Assembly: GCF_007859715.1 (NCBI RefSeq)
Contig: NZ_SJPG01000001.1
Location: 186,001 to 250,000, forward strand
DNA from: Rubinisphaera italica
GTDB taxonomy: Bacteria; Planctomycetota; Planctomycetia; Planctomycetales; Planctomycetaceae
Length of the DNA: 64,000 nt
Direction: 5' to 3'
A model generated the notes under the pieces. It did no database searches. It saw only the letters and a list, made by a program, of their open reading frames with translations, and was not told where the DNA came from. Positions 30,115-40,305 of the stretch are shown piece after piece (within the stretch, counting starts at the first letter, position 1; the number at the start of each line of letters is the position of its first letter). A program made the translations under genes and the position numbers.

Positions 30115-31512
30115 ATGCAACGACGTCAATTTCTGGTTGCTTCCGGCCTCGGTTTCGCTGGATTGAAATTCGGATCCCCAACTCATGCAACTCCTGCATC
30201 GCCTCCGAATTCACGGCCTGGCAAAGCGAAATCGACAATTCTGTTCTTCCTCTGCGGCGGAGCCTCGCATCTTGATATGTGGGATATGAAGCCAGATGCT
30301 CTGCTTGAATATCGTGGTCCCTTCCGGCCCATCGAAACTTCTGCGCCCGGTGTGCTCCTTTCCGAGCATCTTCCTTTAACGGCCAAGCAGGCTCACCATC
30401 TGGCTTTTGTCAATTCGGTGAAAGGGACCGTCAACACGAACGATCATCATGCCGGGTATTACCACAATTTAACGGGCCATGTTCCCGACCAATCATTTGT
30501 CATTAAGGGAAACAATCGAACGCCAGAACGTGAAGACTGGCCATATATCGGCTCGGTCGTTGCATCGCGTCGACCTCAGCATCCTAATTTACCCAACGCA
30601 ATTTCACTGCCTCATATGCCGAGCCGAGCTCCTTACACACGGCCTGGACAATTCGCCGCTCGCATCGGAGTCGAACACGATCCGATGTATATCAATGGTA
30701 GCAATGAAGAGCCGCTCAAATTTCAGGCCCCAGCTCTCGTTTTGGAAGGGGGCATTACGGCTGATCGGATGACCTCGCGATTTTCGCTGCTCGATCAAGT
30801 CAACTCGGCACGCCGTTGCTTCGATGAAACCGCCAACACCACAGCATTGGGAAAGCATCAACAGCGAGCCTTATCATTGTTGCTCTCATCGCAGTCGACA
30901 TCCGCATTTGATTTGTCTCAAGAGAAGCCAGAAGTCATTGAACGATACGGCAAAACGGTCAACGGAATGAGCTTGCTGGTTGCCCGTCGTTTAGCTGAAG
31001 CCGAGGTTCCGTTTATCACGGTCTTCTGGAAAGGTGATAGCCGCAAACTTGCCAAAAAATGCAAGAGTGCCGGCAGCTGGGATACACATGGTAATAACTT
31101 CAAATGCCTGCAGGAAGATCTACTCCCCGAGTTTGACCAAGCTTACTCTGCATTGATTGAAGATCTGGCTGATCGAGGGATGCTGGAAGAGACGCTCGTG
31201 ATGGTGACCAGTGAAATGGGCCGAAAACCTAAAATCGGAGATCCACGATCAGGTGGAACCATCGGAGCTGGTCGCGACCATTGGACACACTGTTTGACAG
31301 ATGTTCTGGCTGGTGGAGGAATACAGGGCGGGCAGACCTATGGGGCCAGCGACGCCCGTGGAGAATACCCCATCGACAAGCCTGTGACTCCCGCCGATAT
31401 CGCCCACACTGTTTATCATGCCATGGGAATTAACGATCTGATTGCCTACGACAAACTCGAACGGCCTTACCATCTCTTGGAAAACTCAAAGCCTTTGACG
31501 GATCTGTTTTGA
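30115..31512 (+). CDS. DUF1501 protein, Tat-exported
   Basis: 465 residues from ATG at 30115 with GAGGAG 8 bases upstream. The first residues MQRRQFLVASGLGFAGLKFG form a Tat signal. DUF1501 landmarks are FFLCGGASHLDMWDMKPDA, NSVKGTVNTNDHHAGYYHN, LLVARRLAEAEVPFITVFW with WDTHG following, MVTSEMGRKP and DVLAGGGIQGG. First gene of a three-gene run with a PSCyt/DUF1553 protein and another DUF1501 protein. The function is not established; such proteins are related in fold to sulfatases and phosphatases. Confidence 0.92.
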   Translation: MQRRQFLVASGLGFAGLKFGSPTHATPASPPNSRPGKAKSTILFFLCGGASHLDMWDMKPDALLEYRGPFRPIETSAPGVLLSEHLPLTAKQAHHLAFVNSVKGTVNTNDHHAGYYHNLTGHVPDQSFVIKGNNRTPEREDWPYIGSVVASRRPQHPNLPNAISLPHMPSRAPYTRPGQFAARIGVEHDPMYINGSNEEPLKFQAPALVLEGGITADRMTSRFSLLDQVNSARRCFDETANTTALGKHQQRALSLLLSSQSTSAFDLSQEKPEVIERYGKTVNGMSLLVARRLAEAEVPFITVFWKGDSRKLAKKCKSAGSWDTHGNNFKCLQEDLLPEFDQAYSALIEDLADRGMLEETLVMVTSEMGRKPKIGDPRSGGTIGAGRDHWTHCLTDVLAGGGIQGGQTYGASDARGEYPIDKPVTPADIAHTVYHAMGINDLIAYDKLERPYHLLENSKPLTDLF

Positions 31513-31611
31513 ACTGATCACACCAACTCCAATTATTATCCATGTTTTTTGTCATCCCGAAGACAGTCCTACCATATTTACCTGACGAATTTCACTCCAG
31601 GAACGTACCTT

Positions 31612-34600
31612 ATGATGATGACTGATTCTGAGAGCATGCCTCATCTGTCATTACGCTTATCGTGTCTTATAATCGGGCTCGTCATTGGCAATCCTGCAAT
31701 ATGCTCTTGTGCCGAGACAGTTGATTACCTCACCACAATCAAGCCTCTGCTGGAATCGAAATGCTATTCCTGTCATGGCGTGCTCAAGCAGGAAGCAGAG
31801 CTACGTTTGGAGACTCGGGCATTAATGCAACAAGGGGGAGATAGTGGCTCGGTAATTGAGCCAGGTAGCCCGGATGAAAGTCTGCTGTTAGAACGTATCA
31901 CCGATGAAGAAGACTTGCGGATGCCGCCCGCTGATGAAGGGGCTGCTTTGAAACAAGATGAAATTGAGCTAATTCGTCGTTGGATCCAGGAAGGCGCCAT
32001 CGCTCCTGAGGAATCGCCGCCACATCCTCCCTCTGAACATTGGGCGTTCCGCAAAATCCAAAAACCAGATTTACCAGCTCTGCATGCTTCCAGTGCAGAT
32101 TCCGAATCGGGGAGCATATCTCCCAATCCGATTGATTTATTTCTTGAGCAAAAGCGTGTCGAACTTGGGTTAAAAACTCAACCGCCAGCCACGCGATCGA
32201 TACTGATTCGACGGCTCTATCTGGATTTGATCGGATTGCCGCCAACTTTGGAGCAATTGCAGGACGATCGTCCCTGGAACGAGATTGTCGACGAACTGCT
32301 GGCAAGTCCGCATCACGGGGAGCGTTGGGGGCGGCATTGGATGGACGTCTGGCGTTACTCCGACTGGTACGGGTTGGGTAAGCAGTTGCGATACAGTCAG
32401 AAACATATGTGGCGGTGGCGTGACTGGATTGTCAATTCACTCAATGAGGATCTCGGTTACGACCAGATGATCGAACAGATGCTGGCTGGCGATGAAATTG
32501 CCCCTGATAATCCTCAGGTGATTGCCGCAACAGGATTTCTGGCTCGCAACTACTATTTGTTCAACCGCACCACCTGGCTCGACAGCACAATCGAGCATAC
32601 TGGCAAGGCATTTCTGGGGCTAACACTCAACTGTGCCAAATGTCACGATCACAAGTACGATCCGATCTCGCAGGTCGACTATTATAATTTTCGAGCAATC
32701 TTTGAACCGCATCAGGTTCGGCTCGATCCCGTTCCCGGAGTGACAAATTTTGAACGAGACGGTTTGCCTCGTGTGTTTGACGATCACCTTGAAGAGAAAA
32801 CCTTCCTGCATGTTAAAGGGGATCCCAAGAACCCTGATGAAACGGTTTCTATTTCTCCCCAGGTGCCTAAGCTATTCTCCAATTACCAGCCGAATGTTTT
32901 GCCGGTAGAGTTACCTGCAACTGCTTATGTCCCCGGTCTTCGAGAGTATGTTCAAAACGATCATTTGAAGAATGCAAAATCGTTACTGGAGTCAGCCCAA
33001 CAGGAGTTGACTGCTGCCATCAAGAAAAAATCGGAGAGAAACTACGAACCTTTTGAGTTCGTGGATTCTTTTGATCAACCTGATCCGATGAACTGGGAGG
33101 TCATCGGAAACGCATGGGTCTATAAAGACGGAAAACTGCAGCGTACGACTTCCACACGAGAGCCTGAAGCGATCCGATATAAGCATGACATACCAACGGA
33201 TTTTGAGGTCACTTGCCGATACACAGCCACTGGTGGGGCGACGTATAAATCGGTCACTTTTCGGTTTGATCAGTCAGACGATTATTCCTACAACAATTTT
33301 GTCTACTCGAGTGCTCACGAGCCTGACCCTAAAATCCAAGCCGCGTTTACTCGTAATGATAAAACGAGCTATCCTGGTGATGGACGTATCTCTCGCCCGC
33401 TTGAAGTGGGACGAAGTTATGAAATTCGTTTCGCGGTCCGCGATCGCTTGATGAATGTCTGGCTCGATGGAGAATTCGTACTTGCCTATCAGTTCCCGGA
33501 TCGTCAACCTGATGGACACTTCGCGATCTCGGGATTCGATGCAACCGTGGCCTTCGACGAGATTTCCATCCGATCCCTCGCCCCCGAAATGGAATTGACC
33601 AGCCCCAAGAGTGATAAAAATACCTCCACTCAGAATCCTGAGCTGGTCGTTAAAATAGCCAGGGCGAAGCTCGCTCTCGCCCAGGCGAATCTGCAATCGT
33701 TACAAGCCACTATTGAAGCTGATGAAGCGAGATATGTTGACCAGCCTGCCAATGACGTTTCAAAGTCTGCTCAACATGCCGCTCATATGCAGGCCGAAGC
33801 CAAGGTGGCCTCAGCTCGATACGAACTTCTGAAAGTTGGTAGCGATGAGAAAAAGCAGAAGACTGCCGAAGAAATACTGAAGCAGGCTGAAGCGAATCTA
33901 ACAGCCGCCAAGTCGGGCGAAATTCCGTACAAAACTTTGCGTGCCTCCCAAAAGGCACTCGAAACTCCGGCAGATAAAATGGAGGATTATCCAGCTGCTT
34001 ATTCATCGACAAGCACGGGGCGTCGTACTTCTCTGGCGAAATGGATGACATCCCCTGATAACCCATTAACGGCTCGGGTTGCAGTGAATCATGTCTGGAT
34101 GCGACATTTCGGTAAACCACTGTTGGATTCAGTTTTTGATTTTGGACTCCGAGCAAAACGTCCTGTGCAAGCCGAGTTGCTGGACTATCTCGCTGCCGAA
34201 TTTATGGAGCACAACTGGAGCTTCAAGCATTTGCATCGTTTAATCGTCACTTCAAATGCTTATCAACTGAGTTCCTCCACGAGCGATGCTGATGCGACGA
34301 CTCTCTCTGTCGATGCAACGAATGAGTATTACTGGCGGATGAACACCAGACGAATGGAATCACAGATTGTTCGTGATTGTCTGCTGCAACTGGCCGGGCA
34401 ACTCGATCCTCAACTTGGCGGGCCTTCGGTCGATGTTGGGAACAAAAGCAAACGTCGCAGTTTGTACTTCAAGCATTCTCGCGATCAGCAGGACAAATTC
34501 CTGACAATGTTCGACGATGCGGATTTGCTCCAGTGTTACCGTCGCGATGAAAGTATTGTGCCTCAGCAGGCGCTTGCACTTGCTAATAGCGAGTTAGCTA

Positions 34601-34866
34601 TCACGATGGCCGAACAAATCGCTAAGTCGATTGATGCTTCACGGCCTGATCAAGATTTAGAATCTTTTATCAGAACTTCGTTTGAAACCATCATCGCCCG
34701 GCCTGCTACGCCTCAAGAACTTCTAGCCTGCCAGGATTACTGCACACAACTTGCTCCGCTGGTTCGAAAGCGATATCCCGATAATCCGGAGCAACAAGCC
34801 GAGAGAATTCGGACCCACCTGATTCATAGTTTACTCAACTACAACGATTTTATATCGATCCGGTAA
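31612..34866 (+). CDS. PSCyt1-DUF1549-DUF1553 exported protein with LamG-like and coiled-coil insertions
   Basis: 1084 residues. ATG at 31612 (MMMTDSES) follows AGGAA. After a signal, PSCyt1 has [19 protein letters not shown]1549 has [19 protein letters not shown] and [20 protein letters not shown]. Between DUF1549 and DUF1553 lie a concanavalin/LamG-like domain (about 480-655: [40 protein letters not shown]) and an Ala/Gln-rich coiled coil ([39 protein letters not shown]). DUF1553 follows ([39 protein letters not shown]). The added domains suggest glycan binding and partner contact. Next gene starts 7 bases after the stop. Confidence 0.93.
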   Translation: MMMTDSESMPHLSLRLSCLIIGLVIGNPAICSCAETVDYLTTIKPLLESKCYSCHGVLKQEAELRLETRALMQQGGDSGSVIEPGSPDESLLLERITDEEDLRMPPADEGAALKQDEIELIRRWIQEGAIAPEESPPHPPSEHWAFRKIQKPDLPALHASSADSESGSISPNPIDLFLEQKRVELGLKTQPPATRSILIRRLYLDLIGLPPTLEQLQDDRPWNEIVDELLASPHHGERWGRHWMDVWRYSDWYGLGKQLRYSQKHMWRWRDWIVNSLNEDLGYDQMIEQMLAGDEIAPDNPQVIAATGFLARNYYLFNRTTWLDSTIEHTGKAFLGLTLNCAKCHDHKYDPISQVDYYNFRAIFEPHQVRLDPVPGVTNFERDGLPRVFDDHLEEKTFLHVKGDPKNPDETVSISPQVPKLFSNYQPNVLPVELPATAYVPGLREYVQNDHLKNAKSLLESAQQELTAAIKKKSERNYEPFEFVDSFDQPDPMNWEVIGNAWVYKDGKLQRTTSTREPEAIRYKHDIPTDFEVTCRYTATGGATYKSVTFRFDQSDDYSYNNFVYSSAHEPDPKIQAAFTRNDKTSYPGDGRISRPLEVGRSYEIRFAVRDRLMNVWLDGEFVLAYQFPDRQPDGHFAISGFDATVAFDEISIRSLAPEMELTSPKSDKNTSTQNPELVVKIARAKLALAQANLQSLQATIEADEARYVDQPANDVSKSAQHAAHMQAEAKVASARYELLKVGSDEKKQKTAEEILKQAEANLTAAKSGEIPYKTLRASQKALETPADKMEDYPAAYSSTSTGRRTSLAKWMTSPDNPLTARVAVNHVWMRHFGKPLLDSVFDFGLRAKRPVQAELLDYLAAEFMEHNWSFKHLHRLIVTSNAYQLSSSTSDADATTLSVDATNEYYWRMNTRRMESQIVRDCLLQLAGQLDPQLGGPSVDVGNKSKRRSLYFKHSRDQQDKFLTMFDDADLLQCYRRDESIVPQQALALANSELAITMAEQIAKSIDASRPDQDLESFIRTSFETIIARPATPQELLACQDYCTQLAPLVRKRYPDNPEQQAERIRTHLIHSLLNYNDFISIR

Positions 34867-34873
34867 CAGTTTC

Positions 34874-36304
34874 ATGCATCGTAGACAACTTCTAAGTAAT
34901 TCCGCCCTTGGCTTTTCAACTCTTGCACTGCAGGCAATGCTGCAACGTGATGGCTGGGGGGCCGCAGAGAAATCGACTAACACCCTGACAGCTGGATTGC
35001 CTCATTTTGCACCGAAAGCCAAAAGTGTGATTTGGTTATTCATGCGTGGCGGCGTGAGTCACATGGAAAGTTTCGATCCCAAACCAGCTCTTAATCAATA
35101 CGCTGGTAAAACAATTCCAGAAACTCCCTTTGCAGATGTACAGAATCCCGAACTTCTCAAAAGGGTTCGGGTTGTGGTCGTCAACGATGCGAACGGTCAG
35201 CAGCGAAACAAACTGTATCCCCTTCAGGTCGGTTACAAAAAATACGGCGAAAGCGGCATCGAAATCAGTGACTGGTTTCCGCATATCGGTTCGCAGGTCG
35301 ATCATCTTTCCATCATTCGTTCCATGTGGACCACCGACGATAATCATGGTGCCCAAGTGCAGTTTCATTCGGGACGCCATATGCTCGATCCCCGCGTTCC
35401 AACAATTGGGGCCTGGATCAATTGGGGACTTGGCTCGTTGAATGAAAATCTACCGCAGTTCATCAGTATGGGACCTCGTTTTTTCGATCGCCGTGACGGG
35501 CATTACCTTGGCCCTGCTTACGATTCCATTGAACTGAAGGTCGACCCCAAAAATCCTCTCGACTACGCTCAACCAGAAGGGGACCTGACCGCCGCCGAGC
35601 AGCGACTCGGGTTTGATCTTGTTAATCGGCTCAATAAGCTTACGACTGAAAACTATCCTAATGATGCCGCTCTTGATGCGCGTATCAAGTCTTACGAGTT
35701 GGCATTTCGGATGCAGACTGCCGTGCCCGATGTGATCGATTTTACTCAAGAAACTGAAGAGACCCAGAAGTTATATGGATTCGATCAGAAACAGACACGG
35801 CCATTTGGAGAACAGTTACTCGCTGCCAGACGGTTTGTCGAACAGGGGGTGCGGTTCATTCAAATTCAACATGGAGATGGAGCAGCCGGAGCCTGGGATC
35901 AACATTCCAATCTCAAAACGAAACATGCCGAGTTGGCCCAACAAGTAGATCGCCCCATCGCCGGATTGATACAGGATCTGAAAAAACGGGGGCTGCTCGA
36001 TGAAACGCTCGTGGTATTCGCGACCGAATTTGGACGCACACCAGGTTCACAGGGGACAAACGGCCGCGATCATCACCCGTATGGATTTAGCGTCTGGATG
36101 GCGGGCGGAGGTTTGAAGGGAGGTGTTGCCCACGGAGCGACCGATGAAATTGGTTTTCACGCCGTTGAAAATCCACACTATGTGACCGACATTCACGCGA
36201 CACTGCTTAAACAACTCGGTCTGAAATCGCACCGTATGGAAATCCCCGGACAGAAACGGCTCGAACAGGATTTCGGTCACCCGATTGAAGAAATTATTGC
36301 CTGA
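34874..36304 (+). CDS. DUF1501 protein, Tat-exported
   Basis: 476 residues from ATG at 34874. Tat signal [23 protein letters not shown]1501 core: [60 protein letters not shown] with WDQHSN following, [20 protein letters not shown] and [16 protein letters not shown]. Only 7 bases separate it from the upstream PSCyt/DUF1553 gene, so the two are cotranscribed. Two DUF1501 genes flank that partner gene, which is an unusual doubling of the standard PSCyt-DUF1501 pair. Confidence 0.93.
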   Translation: MHRRQLLSNSALGFSTLALQAMLQRDGWGAAEKSTNTLTAGLPHFAPKAKSVIWLFMRGGVSHMESFDPKPALNQYAGKTIPETPFADVQNPELLKRVRVVVVNDANGQQRNKLYPLQVGYKKYGESGIEISDWFPHIGSQVDHLSIIRSMWTTDDNHGAQVQFHSGRHMLDPRVPTIGAWINWGLGSLNENLPQFISMGPRFFDRRDGHYLGPAYDSIELKVDPKNPLDYAQPEGDLTAAEQRLGFDLVNRLNKLTTENYPNDAALDARIKSYELAFRMQTAVPDVIDFTQETEETQKLYGFDQKQTRPFGEQLLAARRFVEQGVRFIQIQHGDGAAGAWDQHSNLKTKHAELAQQVDRPIAGLIQDLKKRGLLDETLVVFATEFGRTPGSQGTNGRDHHPYGFSVWMAGGGLKGGVAHGATDEIGFHAVENPHYVTDIHATLLKQLGLKSHRMEIPGQKRLEQDFGHPIEEIIA

Positions 36305-36470
36305 AATTCATAGGAAATGTTGCAGAGCCAGCCACATGAAAGGATACGGTCGAAATTCGATCAGTTCCGTTTCCAGCATAAAATTGCTAAAACAATTTTC
36401 GCGGGATCATACTCTTCTGGCCTCATGTAAGTGTCATTTCTGAACTGAATTCTCTGAAAAGTCTTTATTG

Positions 36471-37397
36471 ATGAATCAAACCGGCTCTCACCCTCTTGTC
36501 TTAAAGCATGGTTTGACTGAAGAATACCCTTTTAACCAGAATTATCTGACAACGGATTCCGGTCGAATCCATTTTGTGGATGAAGGAACCGGGCCAGTCT
36601 TACTATTTGTGCATGGCAATCCGACCTGGAGTTTTGCCTGGCGGAATTTGATTAAACGATTCTCGCCGACACATCGCTGCATTGCGATTGACCACCTTGG
36701 CTGCGGCCTTTCCGAGAAGCCTCAAAATGAAGTTTATCGCTTAGCAGATCATATTGAGCGTCTGCAATTGCTGGTCGAAACTCTTGATTTGCAGCAGATC
36801 ACTCTGATTGCTCATGATTGGGGAGGAGCGATTGGAACTGGAGTAGCCGGCCGAATCCCGCAGCGTTTTTCACGACTCGTATTAATGAATACCGGTGCTT
36901 TTCGCTCGCAACAAATTCCATTTCGTATCGCCCTGTGCCGCATTCCACTACTGGGAAAACTCGGGATGCAGGGAGCTAACTTATTTGCCCAGGCAGCTGT
37001 CCACATGGCTGTGAATGAAGCGTATCCGCTTTCGCCAAAAATTAAAAAAGGATACCTTCTGCCTTACGATTCCTGGAGAAACCGGATCGCGATTGATCGG
37101 TTCGTCAAAGATATCCCTCTCAGCCCCAGCCATCCGAGTTATGAAGCTTTGACCGAAGTTGAGAAGGGACTGACCAAGTTGACTGCCAAGCCCATTCTGC
37201 TTCCCTGGGGGATTAAAGACTGGTGCTTCACTCCTGAATTTCTTAAAGAGTTTCAACGAATCTTCCCCGAGGCTCAGACGGTTCGCTTTGAGGAAGCCGG
37301 CCATTATCTTTTTGAAGAACGTCCTCAGGAACTGGGGGATGCAATTGCAAAGTTTATAGGACAAACCGAGGAATCCACTTCAATCTCATCAGATTAG
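36471..37397 (+). CDS. Alpha/beta hydrolase of the OleB/haloalkane-dehalogenase type
   Basis: 308 residues. Oxyanion motif [14 protein letters not shown], nucleophile elbow [13 protein letters not shown] (Asp nucleophile) and a late [13 protein letters not shown] plus [10 protein letters not shown] (His). This fits OleB-type beta-lactone decarboxylase or haloalkane dehalogenase. OleB works in the OleABCD hydrocarbon pathway, but no OleA, C or D gene is in the window. ATG at 36471 is used, one codon after an in-frame TTG. The stop TAG lies inside the first bases of a family F repeat. Confidence 0.85.
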   Translation: MNQTGSHPLVLKHGLTEEYPFNQNYLTTDSGRIHFVDEGTGPVLLFVHGNPTWSFAWRNLIKRFSPTHRCIAIDHLGCGLSEKPQNEVYRLADHIERLQLLVETLDLQQITLIAHDWGGAIGTGVAGRIPQRFSRLVLMNTGAFRSQQIPFRIALCRIPLLGKLGMQGANLFAQAAVHMAVNEAYPLSPKIKKGYLLPYDSWRNRIAIDRFVKDIPLSPSHPSYEALTEVEKGLTKLTAKPILLPWGIKDWCFTPEFLKEFQRIFPEAQTVRFEEAGHYLFEERPQELGDAIAKFIGQTEESTSISSD

Positions 37398-37500
37398 ACC
37401 ATTTTCAAATGGTTTCTGCAGTCGCTTGGACTCCAAATGGCCGTACAACACTGAGTTTACTCCTGCAAAAAGCTGCAATTATTTTTTTGAATAGGCTTTT
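37395..37500. repeat. Family F dispersed element, copy 3
   Basis: About 106 bases in the same orientation as copy 2: tagaccattttcaaatggt palindromic end, ctgcagtcgcttgg, agtttactcctgc, gctgca and a diverged final part. It begins with the TAG stop codon of the hydrolase gene. Confidence 0.8.
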
Positions 37501-37544
37501 AAGGATCCTGCGTAATACTTAGAGCATTCCCACGACCATCACTT

Positions 37545-37640
37545 CGTTCTGGGACGTGCCACCCAGAACGTTGTGGATACAATTCGTATCCTACTGTTAC
37601 CAAATTTGAGTTGTACCATGGAGATCAGGCAATGCCTGAC
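37545..37640. repeat. Two small palindromes between convergent genes
   Basis: At 37545-37570 the arms cgttctggg and cccagaacg form a hairpin. At 37624-37640 the sequence atcaggc-aat-gcctgac is a second hairpin, related to the palindrome at 56888-56910. With the family F copy these fill most of the space between the hydrolase and rhomboid genes, which converge here. Confidence 0.6.
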
Positions 37641-37689
37641 GTGCTACTGTCTAATAATTGTGTTTTGTGCTTGTCTCTCCGTTTATGTT

Positions 37690-38466
37690 TCAGTTCGCTC
37701 GATAATTTCGTTCGGGAACTGGAGAACGAATCAAGCCGAGTGGACGGAGTGAGAGGACAATCAGGAAGCCTGCTAAAAATCCGCCAATATGAGCCCACCA
37801 GGCAACACCACTCGATTCGGTCCCTCCCAGACTGTAAGTCCCCTGCAGGAGCTGGAAAACGATCCAGATTCCCAGAAAGACTTGAGCGGGCAGCATCACG
37901 GTGAAGAAAATGACGAACAGGGGAACGAGCGTCATGACTTTTGCGTGGGGATATAGAATAAAATAAGCCCCCATGACACCCGCGATGGCGCCACTGGCTC
38001 CTATTGTCGGAATTGTCGATTCCGGCATGCTCAAGTAATGTGCCAGACTTGCCAGTACTCCGGCTCCCACATAAAACAAAAAGTAGCCAATGTGCCCCAG
38101 ACAGTCTTCGACATTATCTCCAAAGATAAACAGAAACAGCATATTGCCCAGAAAGTGCATCCAGCCACCGTGCAGAAACACGCAAGTTACCAAAGTCAAA
38201 AATGGTGCAACGGCTGATGGGGCGGCAGGACGTTCAACAAGTTCGACTCTCCCCGGCTGAAGTTGGGCGGACCGATACTCCTGAACCATCACTTCCGAAT
38301 CCGGATGGCTCACCCGGGCGGGAATCATTCCATAACGCTCAACCAGATCGGGAGCTCCTGGCGGCTGAGACAGCTGAATCAAAAAGGCAATCGTACAGCT
38401 GGCCATCAACAGATAGTTGACATAAGGCGTGCTGCGTGAAGGAATCGTATCGTGAAGTGGAATCAT
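37690..38466 (-). CDS. Rhomboid-family intramembrane serine protease
   Basis: 258 residues with about six transmembrane helices. Active-site Ser in [14 protein letters not shown] and His in [10 protein letters not shown]; the usual HxxxN is seen as [13 protein letters not shown]. Cleaves membrane proteins within the bilayer. A soluble insert of about 50 residues lies between helix 1 and the core ([16 protein letters not shown] to VERPAAPSA). Extended N-terminus includes [11 protein letters not shown], typical of bacterial rhomboids. ATG at 38466. Convergent with the hydrolase gene; no operon partner. Confidence 0.94.
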   Translation of the reverse strand: MIPLHDTIPSRSTPYVNYLLMASCTIAFLIQLSQPPGAPDLVERYGMIPARVSHPDSEVMVQEYRSAQLQPGRVELVERPAAPSAVAPFLTLVTCVFLHGGWMHFLGNMLFLFIFGDNVEDCLGHIGYFLFYVGAGVLASLAHYLSMPESTIPTIGASGAIAGVMGAYFILYPHAKVMTLVPLFVIFFTVMLPAQVFLGIWIVFQLLQGTYSLGGTESSGVAWWAHIGGFLAGFLIVLSLRPLGLIRSPVPERNYRAN

Positions 38467-38577
38467 GCGAATTGACTTTCAGCGATTGAAGCCGGGACTC
38501 ATTAATTGTCTCTCGATGGGATGAAACCCCTCGCCTTCAGACGAAACCTTTAGTGCCCTGTTCCAATTAAAAATTAG

Positions 38578-38662
38578 GATATCACTGGCTTTGCCAGCGC
38601 ATCGCAGCTTCAATTTTAGCCTCGACTTGCATTGGCGGAGCCAGTGGCACACAACCCGAAGC
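38578..38662. repeat. Family G dispersed element, copy 1
   Basis: About 85 bases containing cactggctttgcc, cttgcattggcgg, agccagtggcaca and cgaagc. Reverse-complemented it aligns along its length with 54361-54446. The ends are roughly inverted. It lies upstream of both the leftward rhomboid gene (start 38466) and downstream of the leftward esterase gene (stop 38748). Confidence 0.7.
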
Positions 38663-38747
38663 TATAACTGGAACAGTCCACTAGAACCATTGGGCTACGG
38701 ATTGTGTGTCGAGTACTTCCTTGAAGCTGAAGTCGGTTAAACAGGCA

Positions 38748-39644
38748 TCACTTCTTTAACCAGTCGAGTGAGATCAGGAAGTCATCCATCTTATGGATCG
38801 TGTCTGCAAAGTCGTCCTTGTTCCTCGAGTAATTGAAGAAGCCATGAGGGCGGCCTTCGTAGCCATGCAGTTCACATCGCAGGCCCGCTGCTTCCATTGT
38901 ATTCTGAAAGCGTTCCACATTTTCGTAACGCACAGTGGTATCTCCCGTCCCATGAAAAATGATCGTGGGAGGAGTATTGGCATTGATGTGTTGCAGCGGT
39001 GAAAGTTCTTCCGCCCGATCCCCTAATTTTTTTGGTCCGCCTGCCCAGCCTTTATCGGTCGTGTCGGCAACCGGGTTGAAGAGCAACAACGCATTCGGCA
39101 CAGAAGAGATCGCATTGTCTTCCTGCGGGTTATCGAATTTTGTTAAGGTTGCAGTTGTCGCTGCAACATGCCCGCCAGCCGAACCACCACCGGCTGCGAT
39201 GCGGTCAGGATCGATATTGAATTGTTCGGCATGTTGACGAACCCAGCGAATTGCCGATTTGCCATCTTCAACGCATTCGAAGGGTGTCGTCTTATGCTTG
39301 GATTGAATCCGATATTCGGCAGAAATCGCGACCATTCCCTGATTAGCCAGATGTCGGCAGTGGGGATAAAACTGACTGGGGCTCCCACCGACCCAACCAC
39401 CACCAAAAAAGAAAACGACCGCTGGTCTTTTAACATTTTTTGAAGAGGCCGTCGGTTCAAAAACATGCAGCTTCAGCTCTCCCTGTTCGGTTTGTTTGAA
39501 CTCGATAATCCGATCGGGTTTCGCATCCTTCAATTCCTCGATGGAGGTCTCTGCTGCAAACAGAGCAGGTGATAGCGACAAAAGCATTCCCGCCATCAGC
39601 AGTGCAAGTCTGAGTTTCAATGACGAATGACAAATCTGAAGCAT
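38748..39644 (-). CDS. Exported alpha/beta-hydrolase (acetylesterase, BD-FAE-like)
   Basis: 298 residues from ATG at 39644. A signal peptide (LRLALLMAGMLLSLSPALFA|AE) indicates export. Oxyanion motif FFFGGGWVGGSPSQF, nucleophile elbow GGGSAGGHVAA (Ser), Asp in HGTGDTTVRYEN and His in GRPHGFFNY. Members hydrolyse short-chain esters; in planctomycetes they are often near sulfatases or glycan-acting enzymes. Alone on its strand here. Confidence 0.9.
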   Translation of the reverse strand: MLQICHSSLKLRLALLMAGMLLSLSPALFAAETSIEELKDAKPDRIIEFKQTEQGELKLHVFEPTASSKNVKRPAVVFFFGGGWVGGSPSQFYPHCRHLANQGMVAISAEYRIQSKHKTTPFECVEDGKSAIRWVRQHAEQFNIDPDRIAAGGGSAGGHVAATTATLTKFDNPQEDNAISSVPNALLLFNPVADTTDKGWAGGPKKLGDRAEELSPLQHINANTPPTIIFHGTGDTTVRYENVERFQNTMEAAGLRCELHGYEGRPHGFFNYSRNKDDFADTIHKMDDFLISLDWLKK

Positions 39645-39791
39645 GAGTCGACTTTCTGAAGCATTTAGGAGTTTGGAATTGGTTAACTATCCTGACAGCC
39701 GCCGGAGGCAGCGAACTTGCATCTTATCCGGCAAAGGGGGATGATCCCAGTTTGATCAGGTATGATCACCCTAATTTAAGCAGGAATAGAA

Positions 39792-40250
39792 ATGGAAATC
39801 TCAATACCCGACTCCCCCCATTTCCGAAACATCATCGCAATTGTCTTTGGCCTGATGGTCAGTGCGATTGCCGTCGGTACGATAGAAATGCTCGGACATC
39901 AAATCTACCCGGAACTGGCTGATCTGGATTATGAAGATGATGCCCAGATGAAAACGATTCTGTCGAATGCCCCTGCAACGGCACTGGTCTGCATTATTGC
40001 TGCCTGGACCTGCGGAAATTTTTTCGGCTGCTTTGTCGCTGGCGTTATGGGCACAGAGCAGGGAACTTTCTGCTGTATCGTATTAAGTGTCATTATTGCA
40101 TTCCTTGCGGTCACAATGCTTTCTCAGATTCCGATGCCGAAGTGGTTCACGTTTCTGGGGCTCGTCATGCTTGTTCCCGGCGGATTCGCCGGCTGGTGGC
40201 TCTCGCGATTCACACTTGATAAATTACAAAGTTCGGTCATCGACAAATAA
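39792..40250 (+). CDS. Small polytopic membrane protein, function unknown
   Basis: 152 residues with four hydrophobic helices (about 14-35, 63-85, 89-112, 118-140) and a short acidic loop after helix 1 (ELADLDYEDDAQ). No known motif. ATG at 39792 follows AGGAATAG. It ends 55 bases before the 1120-residue exported protein and may be cotranscribed. Confidence 0.78.
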   Translation: MEISIPDSPHFRNIIAIVFGLMVSAIAVGTIEMLGHQIYPELADLDYEDDAQMKTILSNAPATALVCIIAAWTCGNFFGCFVAGVMGTEQGTFCCIVLSVIIAFLAVTMLSQIPMPKWFTFLGLVMLVPGGFAGWWLSRFTLDKLQSSVIDK

Positions 40251-40305
40251 ATTCGTTCAGAAGTTCTGTCTTCCAATTTTCAATCGTTGTACAATCGAGT
40301 TCATC

